A stretch of 64,000 nucleotides of DNA. Source: Montifringilla adamsi (Eukaryota; Chordata; Aves; Passeriformes; Passeridae). Positions within the stretch are counted from its first letter, which is position 1, and each line of letters opens with the position of its first letter. This document shows positions 9,871-19,400 of this stretch, in pieces. The notes under the pieces were generated by a model. It did no database searches. It was given only the letters and a program-made list of their open reading frames with translations, and was not told where the DNA came from. The stretch lies in assembly GCA_017590115.1 (NCBI GenBank), contig JAGGNK010003335.1, positions 11,284,286 to 11,348,285 on the forward strand, read 5' to 3'. Made by a program: the position numbers and the translations under genes.

Positions 9871-11439
9871 TTTCTTTTGTAGAACATGGTGGATGCTCTG
9901 GTTATCATTGAACTTGCACCTGTGCTGGAATTTATTACTCCTTTGTACACATCAAGATGCATTTTTTTTTAACGATTCTATAAAAAAACCAAACACAGGG
10001 TTGGGTTCTGCTGCCCTTTTCTTCCCTTCTGAAGCAGAGACAAACTTTACTAAGGATTGCACTCATTTTAATTGAACTCTTTTAAAGTTTAGAAATTACA
10101 GAATCCAGAGGTGATAAAAGTTTTAACTCTCAGGACCAAACACACAGGTAATTTACAGAACAATGAAATTCTATATATTGAATTCTATGTTTCTGTATAC
10201 AGATATACAACACCCAGCCAGTCAAACTCTTCTGGAAAAATCACAGGTACAGCTGGACCTGGCTTCAAAAATGAAGAGAGGAGTTGTGCTAACACATCAG
10301 CATGATTTTGAATTCTATAATGCAGCAGTTGATAACTGGTAGATCTGTCCCCATTCACACAGTAGCTCATTTGTATTTTCACCCAGAAAGGTAATTTCTA
10401 GCCTAGTGATATTATTTTGTTCATACCTCAACTATCAGAGATGGAAACATTTTATGGTATTTATCTTAAGCAAGTTCAATATTGTTTTAAGCAAATATCC
10501 ATTTTATATTCAATCTTTAAATAAAGATGTAAACCACATTCTGCTAAGCACTGCTACCTGTGATCCACATGCTTGAGCTGGAGAGAAAACTTGCAGGCTC
10601 TCATCACTGCAGAAAAGATGCACAGGGATGCACCTGGCCCACGTTCTCAAGGAATCTTTCCAGGGTTTCTTTTCTGATGTTTGTTTTGGTTTGAAGAACT
10701 TGGTTCTCACCCACCTGCAGAGGACCTGGCTGGCTGACAAAGCTGCTTCTCACACTCCACACACTCCCTGCTTCGTAAGGAGGATATTGACCCATGGGAG
10801 GAACAGAGATCAGGTCACTCCTACGGCTGTTCCCTAGGCCAGGGCACCCTTGACTGAGGGGTAATTGGCACAACCACAAAGGCCCATCCAAAGGGACCAC
10901 GCTTTCCACTGGAGTTACTCCAGCCCCTGACAAATCTGCTTCGTTATCACCAACATTAATTAGAAGCAAAACCAAGGGTTCCTCTGAAGAGATGTGAACA
11001 ACCTGAACAGGGACATGGTCTTTCAACTCAGAGCTGACTATTTCACTGGCCAAACCCACCTCAGAAGGACAGCATGAGGAACAGACTCATCCTATTCATC
11101 CCTGAACCTTCCAAGGAGGATTGAGAAGCACTGCACCCTCCAGCACGACAGGATAACACTGACTCCAGGTTTAGCTCTCCCCAGTCCCATCTCCCAGCCC
11201 TGGAAGGAGTTTCCTTCCCACCACAATTCTGCAGACATTGAACCAGTCTGAGCCTTCCCATCTGTTCCAATGAGAGGGTCTGAAGATGATTATTCCAAAT
11301 AAGTGTAAAGGTTTCAGAACAGGAACCAGAGCCATCTCTCCTACTCAGCCGTTGAAGGCTGCCTTGATTACTTTGATGTAACAACACTTGAAAGCTCCTA
11401 TTCTTTGAAACTAATTTAAACACATTGAATTGTTGAAAG

Positions 11440-11720
11440 ATTAAAAACCGCAGTCAGCTAATTACACTCACTCTCATCTCTTATTCAGCAAATGAATCAC
11501 TTTTCATTACCACTTAGCTGAAGTACATGAATTTCTGCCTAATTAGAAATGTTGTAGATGGAGCATTAGCAAGGCTGGAGCGGGTCAGGATATCTTGCCT
11601 GCTTCATTTTTAATTCCTAACGGTAGAGCCAGATAGGAAAGGCTTCAGATAAGAAGTCATTAAACAATTTTAAATTATTTATAAAAATTACTTTGCCCAA
11701 ATTATAATTATTTTTTTTTC
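11440..11720. promoter_or_regulatory. TAATTA and GATA-site cluster just beyond CLINT1 3' end
   Basis: The block contains TAATTA-type cores at about 11459-11464 and 11540-11546, AGATAGG near 11631, AGATAAG (11647-11653) and GATATC near 11589. It lies immediately downstream of the furthest candidate CLINT1 poly(A) site. It is repeat-free and AT-rich. Conservation cannot be assessed here. Confidence 0.3.
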
Positions 11721-12095
11721 CCAAATGCTCTCATAAACGTCAAATGGAATGAAAGGAAAAGCAGCCCAACATTGATTTTAATGAACATTTTAATGTTATG
11801 TATAACAGAACATTATGAATACAATGGAAACAAAGTTTTATCAATTTAATAATAAAAAAGAAATTCAACATAAGAAAAGGGAGGCAATAAATTTCATACC
11901 TATAGTATAGTGCTTATTCTTAACAATATTCCCAGCTTGTGAATATAACAATGTCTTTGTGTTCCAGATTCTAAAATCTTGATTCATGTGAACTTAAATG
12001 CAGAATTACAGAAGGAAAAACAAAACTCCCCAAAACCTTAATTCATTCTTTTGCTTTCAGTAAATCAGTAAAATCTTTGACTGCTACAGGTCTCC

Positions 12096-12101
12096 TTTAT
12101 T
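12096..12101 (-). terminator. CLINT1: Candidate distal poly(A) signal AATAAA of CLINT1
   Basis: The plus strand reads TTTATT, giving AATAAA on the coding strand, about 1.02 kb after the stop. It is the only canonical hexamer in the 3' UTR outside the cluster within 50 bases of the stop. The sequence 3' of it on the minus strand is not markedly GU-rich, so its use is inferred. Confidence 0.45.
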
Positions 12102-12152
12102 AATATATATATTTTTTTACTCCTCTATTGGATTCCACAGCTGCTAATGCCA

Positions 12153-12160
12153 TATTTACA
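12153..12160 (-). promoter_or_regulatory. Pumilio response element UGUAAAUA in 3' UTR
   Basis: The plus strand TATTTACA is UGUAAAUA in the transcript, an exact match to the UGUANAUA consensus bound by PUM1/PUM2. Such sites usually promote mRNA decay or translational repression. Function is inferred from the motif only. Confidence 0.4.
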
Positions 12161-12541
12161 CAAAAGAATCACCAAGTGTTGTATAAAAGTCAGGATCCAA
12201 TGCCATTGGATTAAGTCAGGTTCTAGATTTACATCACTGAAGTGTGATTCACCTGCTGCTGATGCCCTAAACCAGTGGCTCCTTAGGGACATGGGTGCTA
12301 CAAAGGATGCCAAGTGCCACTGGAAAAGAACTCCAAGAAAGTGCATTTTCTGGAGTTTCTGAAAGGAAACCTTCCAGCAGTCTTGGATAAAGTTTCTCCC
12401 AGACTTGCACGGGATATCAGTTGTAACATTAGAAGCACGTTAAGACCCCAAAAATCTGTTGATCACCAAATTGCTGAGAGAGGATCTTTACAATAAAAAT
12501 TTGGGTATTACAGCAGTGTGGCTGGAACATTAGCAAAAGTA

Positions 12542-12549
12542 TATATACA
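12542..12549 (-). promoter_or_regulatory. Pumilio response element UGUAUAUA in 3' UTR
   Basis: The plus strand TATATACA is UGUAUAUA in the transcript, a second exact UGUANAUA match, about 390 nt from the other. Two exact sites in about 1.05 kb is more than expected by chance, though the AT-rich composition raises the background. Confidence 0.4.
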
Positions 12550-13120
12550 TTCCAGGTCCCTTTGAATTAGCCATAGTCACATATGTAAGCCATTTTTGGA
12601 CAAAAATATATATTCTTATAAAAAACTGATCATAGTACTTGAGTGACTTCACAATTGTGGACTCAGTGGTAGTAAAAGGAATGATCCAATTATGACAAAG
12701 CGATCAGGGAGAGGGGGAAAAGAAAGTCAAAGCTCTTCAAGAAAAAGAAAAGTATAAAATTAGATTCAAACATTTTTACCCAGTCCCCGATCCAGTCTTC
12801 CATCAAGTCTCAAAGTTAAAATTGGTTCTTCTACGTAGGAAAGGTTTTTTGATGGTCTTAATACAAATTATTTTGCAAAATCATCCAACACATTCCTTAG
12901 AAGAATCTCTGACCTCTCCAGAATTTGAACACTAGTTATTTCAACACTTAGAAAATAGCTTTTGGTTCTTTATGTAGACACTTTAACTGATAAAGAAAAA
13001 AAAAAATTGATCAGTGTTTCCCATCCCTTCCCCAGCTATATTTGTGCAGCTAAAAATCCTTCATTCAGTCTGCCCATTTATTTTATTTTAATCTCATTTT
13101 ATTTATTTATTTTACAATCT

Positions 13121-13461
13121 TTATTTGCTAAAATTGGCAAAATTTGCAAAGGCATCTTGCTTGGGTTGTACAGTCCCAGGAGTCAGAGAGGTCATAGCCA
13201 TGTTGGGTACCCCCATTCCTATTGAGCCCATTCCTGTGGCCGGCACTCCCATGTTGATGCCCATCATTCCCTGGTTCATCATGGGCGCGGGGCTCATGGA
13301 GGCCATGCCCATCGTCCCTGACATCACCCCGGGCACTGCCAGCCCCATGGGCCCCCCCAGCAGCGCGCTGCTCTGCGGTCGCACTGGCATCATGTTGGGC
13401 TGGGGGCTGAGGTTCACAGCTGCAAAGTTCTGGGTTATGACATTCATCGGTTGTTGCATAT
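13121..13461 (-). CDS. CLINT1: CLINT1 coding exon 12 (residues 533-645, stop codon)
   Basis: The exon is 341 nt including the stop. The acceptor is TTCGCTGCAG. It encodes [19 protein letters not shown] and then a methionine/glycine/proline-rich repeat-like region (residues about 560-630, many GM, MNQGMMG and MGSIGMG units), ending [16 protein letters not shown] and TAA at 13121-13123. The C-terminal DAFANFANF is a third gamma-ear/adaptor-type motif. The opposite strand is also open for 144 codons here, but only as a shadow of this exon. Confidence 0.97.
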
Positions 13462-16400
13462 CTGCAGCGAAGAGAAAGAGCACAAAAATCACTGAGTGCA
13501 ACCTGCTCATACTGAAGGAGCTCGTGTGTTTTAAGGAACTCGTGTGGTCACTGCTGTGAACATGGACACCATGGCCAGGCCTACAGCTGTTTCCTGATTT
13601 GGACATCAGGAGGAATTTCTTTACAGAAACAGTGGTCAGACACTGGAAGGGGCTGCCCAGGGATGTCTGGAGTCCCCATCCCTGGAGGTGTCCAAGGAAG
13701 GACTGGACGTGGCACTCAGGGCTCTGGGTTGGGTGACAAAGTGGGGATGGGTCACAGCGACCCCTGAGTTATCTTCTAACCTTAATGATTCTATGATTCT
13801 GTTGCATTCCTTTCCCTGTTTTCTGCATGAAGACTCAGAAAACTTCTATAGAAGCTATGAATATCATTTTATACCAATAAATATTCAAGAGAAATTCTAA
13901 AGATTAGGAAGTCCAAAGTCAAGATACAGCCACGGTGTAAGCTCTGCAGCAGAACCTGCACAGACACAGCCTCCTGACACACCAATCTCCATTTAGACAA
14001 CACTTGTGTCAAAATGTCACAGTGGTTTATGAAACAAGTGTGACTAAAGGAAGGAAAACAGTAATGGACAGAAGATTTGGATCTCAGGGACAGCCTATGG
14101 AACACAGACAGTGCTCAGTGTGCATAACAGTGCAATGATCACTTACTCTGTTGCTGCATCATGGTATTAAGCGATGGCTGTTGGGGTTTGGAAGGCTGCA
14201 TCCCAGGTACTAAATTGTCCAAACTGATATTTACACTGGGATCTGACCAAGTGGAGGGTAGAGTTTTGCTTGCATTTTTCTGGACCATCTCTGTCCTTGC
14301 ATTATAAAGTGAGTTAGGCTTCGGCATCATTGGGTTCACGCTTTGCAGAGGCTACAAAAGAAAAGTTTGTTGGGATTCACTTGAAACAATTTATTGGTAG
14401 GAAATAGGACTGAACAACAAGTATTTAGTTCTCCACAGAAGATAACAGAACCCACAAAGCCATGAACTTTAGCTCTTCCAAAGCAGGGCTGCCACGTGCT
14501 GTTCCACAGTTAGATTAGAAGAGTATTTGTAAGCAGAGGTCAAGTCCCACATCAATGTGGAGTGACAGTGACCAGCAGCAGCCAAGTTTTGAACTCAGAC
14601 GTGCTGATTCTTTCCTCCTAATACCAAGCTGATCCATTACAGTTTCCAAACCGCTCTCCACAGCAGCAGGCACTTCTGTCTTTTGGAGAACAGACCAGTC
14701 CTCACCTCCACCTACTTGAGGCTGGGAACCTGTAACATTCTGTGGAGAATGGCCTTACACTACCAAATTCAACTGCTCCAAAAAAGCAGCTACACTTCCT
14801 GCAGGAATGAAGCCCATCTTCAAGAAGAGACTTTTCTGTTTAGGAAGCAATTGAAACATTTTTGACAAAATGCTGATCCTATCAGAGTGACCAGGTCTAA
14901 TGCATTCCAGGAGAGGAATGGATTCATTTTCAAAGCTGTGATTAAGGAGAAGGTCATTAGCAAACTAGCAATAGCAGCATACCTGTGACCTGGACATGGG
15001 TAAACTGACACCCATAGAACTGGAACTCATCATGGAGAAATTCATGCTTTGTGAGGAGGTCATGGTTGTCTGAGAGGGTCCCATCAAATCAAACAGATCC
15101 ATAGAATTGGAAGCAGCTGAAGGCTGGCCCGGAGCTGGCTGTGAGCCACTGAAGAGCTCTAGAGCTGGCTGCTGTGCTGTGCTGCTGAAGAGCTCTCCAG
15201 ATGAAGCACTGGCACAAGGAGAAGCTTGGTTGAAGGCACTCCAGTCACCAAAGTCTCCATTTCCGCTTGTTGCTGTACCTGAAGAAAAGACAACAGTGTG
15301 GGAGGAAGGAAGACAGAGAAGAAAGACAAGACTTAGAGAAAGGCACTGAGCAAATGCCATATTCCATGAACTGAAACAAATGAGAGCTGATCTGTGTCCG
15401 TCTAGATTAACATCTGCAGGTAGAACCTCCATCTGGACATCACTCCCTCTCATGAATATTCCAACAATTTTAACAAGGTACGAAAGGAAACATGAAACAC
15501 CCGTACACAGAAAGTAGAGGATGTTTGATAAGATGTCACCTGTGGATGCCAGGCAAGCAGGGACAGGTTTGTTTCAGTTGAAGTACAACTGGAAGATAAC
15601 TTGGGGTAGACTGGAGACTACAGTCAGAACAACACTGAGAACTTGGATAATATTTATCAACCTCTTATCTTGGCATTCTGGTATTTGCAGAGGGAGCAGT
15701 TGTCAGGAACAAGCTACTGGATAAAGCAAATTCCATCATAATAAAGACAACTACATTCAAATGTGGTTGTATACAACTGTAACTTTTTGTATAAAACCAC
15801 ACTGAGGGGAATAAAACACAGAACTTTGAGAGCAGGTTGTCAGGAAAAGCTTATTTGAGGTGATAAGGAATAAGCACTTCCATGAAGTGCTCAAATAAAA
15901 CACATTCGTTTTTTAAAATTTGATTCCTGAACTAAATGCCTTGATTCGAAGCAGAAATTCAGTCTTGAATCAATCATTTCTCTCAGCAGCAGCTTTACTG
16001 AACTCTTGTAGTTCATCACTTAAACACTATTCCATTTCAATAGTTGGGGTTTTTGGAGACATGTGTTTAAATCAGAACACAGAAGTCAGAGCTCTCTCTC
16101 TGTATTTCTCTGTGAAGGCAGAGCCAACAGCACGAGCTGTTTGCAGACACCTGCAAGGTCACCTCTTCAGCATCACAGATGTTGTGACACAAACTAGTGA
16201 ACTGAGAGCGTGTCAAACCCTGGAGTCAAACAGGAGGAGATGTTCCCTCCCTCAAAACACGTGTTTCCCTATTAACAGGGAAACTGTTGATTCGCAACAC
16301 TGATAGGGGAAGAAAAGCTTAAAACAGCATTTGCAGAAGATGCTGAATATAAAGCAACACCATTTAAACAGCTCACAGGCTACACAGTGAATCACACTCC

Positions 16401-19400
16401 GAGCTTGGGCCACCGGCCAGCTCAGCTTTTTGCTTCTCCCACTGATTCACTTTTGGTACCTCAGCTACATCACAAACAACACTGCTGCCATAGGAAACGA
16501 GCTTTGAATGCTGGTGAACATTTAAGTCATCTCTTGGATTCTTTAGCTGACTGAACAAAGACTCAAACATGTAGAGCTGGGGCAGACGAAACCAGTGCCA
16601 GTTTCTATTTCCTGCCCTATGCAATGGCTGCTTCCATAATGTATTCTACCCACTCATGGGTAACTGCAGCAGACTTTAACACTTTGTGTAAATATTTATC
16701 AACATACACCTTCAACCTTTAGTCATAATTCTTTACCAACACATTACAATTTAAAGAAAAGCAGAAGAGTAAATTTGTTCACAAAATCCAAGTATTGCCA
16801 ACAACTCCAGTGCATGAAGTGGGCTAATATTCATTAGCTCAGGGCCTTACTAGAACATTTGCTTTGATCTTCCTCACAAAGAGGCACTATATTAGAATGT
16901 TTCAATTAGTATTACATATTAAAAATTAAAACCTACTTTAAATATTCCTGATAGATAAGTAAATGCTGAGTATGCTCCTTCTGTGTTCAGACCTGTGCAT
17001 TGAGCACCAATAATGGAAGAGGGGGTAAAAGGGACGAGGTTTTGCCCCTTCAGTAGGACTTCAAAGATGATTAATCAAGAAGGAAAAGATTTCTAGAGGG
17101 GCTTACACTGTTCAGGAATGATTAATAATTTCACAGGACTCCATGTCCCTTGCATAATGGTGATTGGAATAGATTAATCATGTTAATGCAGATAAAGGAT
17201 TATATCAATTTAGACTGTATTAACACAGGAGTTATTTGCATAGTAGGCAGCTCTGTGTTTGCAAAACAACTTGGGTTTGACTGTGAAAGCTTGTAAAAAA
17301 CCAGAGCAGTTCTTTCCTACCAAGTACACTGAAGGTTCATTAACTAACCCAGGCCCAGCAGAGCCTTCCCAACACAGCAAAATAAAGGAGGAGATGGAAA
17401 CATGCTGACTAAAGCTGGCTCCCCGGTAGATTGGCTGCTCAGCCTCTTTGCTGTTCTTTTCTCATTTTGTACCTGATCCTATACTCTGGCTGAGAACCTC
17501 TCATCACAAACATCACTCCTGCTCAAATTAACTTCACAAAGGACAGCCAGCCAGCTCTCCCCACTCCAGGGTTTTCTGCATCCCTTTGTAGATCCCACAA
17601 AGATTCCACCAAAGGAAAATGGATCACTTTAGGAGGTTTCCAAGCACATTTTATTGATTTCCAGTCCAATTTTAAGGGAAACCTTTTCAGATGGTGGCCA
17701 TGTCTCCTGATAAGCTTGTCCTGTCTGCAGGTAAAATGTCTGCACATGCACTGAGCCAGGCTGCATCTTCCTTCCTCCCAGAGCACTTGTGGTCCAGTTA
17801 CACACACACTTTACCCTGGAAAGGGAAGGGACTTTCAATAATGCCACATGGCATCTCTTGCCCTCTTCCACCCTTCAGCAGCACTGCAATCCCTAAATCA
17901 ATCCTACCTTGTGATGATGGGAAACTCGCTGAAGCAGCAGGTGAACTAAAATCAGCAAATCCTCCAAATGGGTCACTTGATCCACCTAGGAACAGAGGGA
18001 AGCCAAAAGCTGTTACAGGACTGTGCAAAGATCCATTGCAACGACTGCATGTGGGATTTATGAAGAAAAGGTGTTCTGCACTTGACATGATGCATTTATT
18101 GATTCTGCTCCCTAAGTCAGCTCTGTTTTCCTGTTCATCCCCACACTATGTTTATACAAGGCTGAGCAACAATAAACTGGATTATTTCCAATAATAATAG
18201 TTTTGTTTTCCATGGGAAGAACTAAAACACACAAGTTTTACACCTCTAAAAATAAATTCAGAGATATTAAAAAGATTAACAAGTTTTTAACTGGGGAGTG
18301 ATGCTACCAGCTTGGCACTTTGTAAAATTAAAAATTTGGAAGCATAATATAAACCAACCATTCCTATTGTATAAAAGTTAATTTATTATGCTTCCTTATG
18401 AAAAATTACACGTCACCTTATATTTAGTTTTTGTGTTACTTAAAGCATGAATGATTCTCCAATGATCTTGAATTAGGATTTCAGGGACAGAGCTTCCATG
18501 TGTGTTCATTTTTTTATAAGTTTGCTTCCTTTCTACAGCAAGAACATTAAGTTTTCCAACTAGACATTTGTATACAGCATATAAATTATTGACTTCTGAA
18601 TACAGCACAGCAACCATTTTTCACTAAAAAAGATATGGCCAAGGTATAAAAGCAGAAGATTTAAGAACCATATTGTAAAGCTGATTTTAAAAATAAACTC
18701 AGAAAAGTTATAAAAACCACCTAGTTATGGTTGGTACTGCTTTTAAGCAGGGATTCCACTGACCAGAGGAAGGCAAGAAGTTGACCTTATTTGTTTGTCC
18801 TTAAAGATTTCACCTCCAAGCAGTCCCGCCCTCGGAAGATGCTGCAGCAGTTCAATTACTGCTTTTAGTGTTCTGCGTACATTATATAGGTTACATCACA
18901 GCTGCTTAGCCTGCAGTGCTTAGGAGGCAGCCAGGTGGGACTGGAACATCTGTGCTGCACTCAAACACCACCAGGGACAGCTTCCAACATCTGGTGCCAT
19001 TTCGGAATTGTCTTATCGCTGCAAGACATTCTGCCCCATCTGCTACTCTCAACTGGGTTAATTAAACCAGAACAATCTCCTTTTTAATAAATGGCCAGCA
19101 GTAATAAAAGGAACCATTCACTTTCTAATACATGTGTACTTGTATTTCTTTTTAATGTTATTTTACTGTAGACATTGCCAGGAAGGCGAGTGTTCTTCCA
19201 AGGGGAAATGTCTTCTTGCTGAGCGCGTAGTGCAGGATATAAAACATGAGCAGAGAATGAAAGGATGGTCTCTGAATTTTCAGACACAGCACTACAGAAA
19301 CTCTTTCAATACCTTTTCAAGAGGGAAACAACTTCACATGAAGTTAAGGAACTTCTTCAACACAAATTCTGAAGTGATCTAATAAACATCTTCTGTGTGT

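Larger units (their letters stand above)
5781..11760. other. Intergenic; candidate regulatory blocks only
   Basis: No coding gene is supported. The stretch alternates AT-rich repeat-free blocks (listed separately at 6.27, 8.46, 9.69 and 11.44 kb) with ordinary sequence. There is an A15 run at 8738-8752 and a short GC-rich piece at about 8.35-8.46 kb. The scarcity of transposons suggests a regulatory landscape. Confidence 0.5.
12070..13120 (-). other. CLINT1: CLINT1 3' UTR (minimum extent)
   Basis: This AT-rich non-coding sequence follows the stop codon. Minus-strand AATAAA hexamers lie at 13120-13125 (overlapping the stop), in a cluster at about 13075-13112, and at 12096-12101. Variant ATTAAA hexamers occur at 11845-11850, 11789-11794 and 11777-11782. 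The 3' end is therefore most likely near 12075 or near 11760, and the sequence alone does not decide between them. Two Pumilio-type UGUANAUA elements are present (12542-12549 and 12153-12160). Confidence 0.7.

Noticed and set aside
1..11760. Search for LSM11 coding exons expected from human synteny
   Set aside because: No frame resembled an Sm-like protein; the gene is probably to the left of the window.
13125..13559. 144-codon open frame on plus
   Set aside because: It is the antisense shadow of CLINT1 exon 12, whose Met/Gly/Pro-rich codons leave few stops on the other strand.
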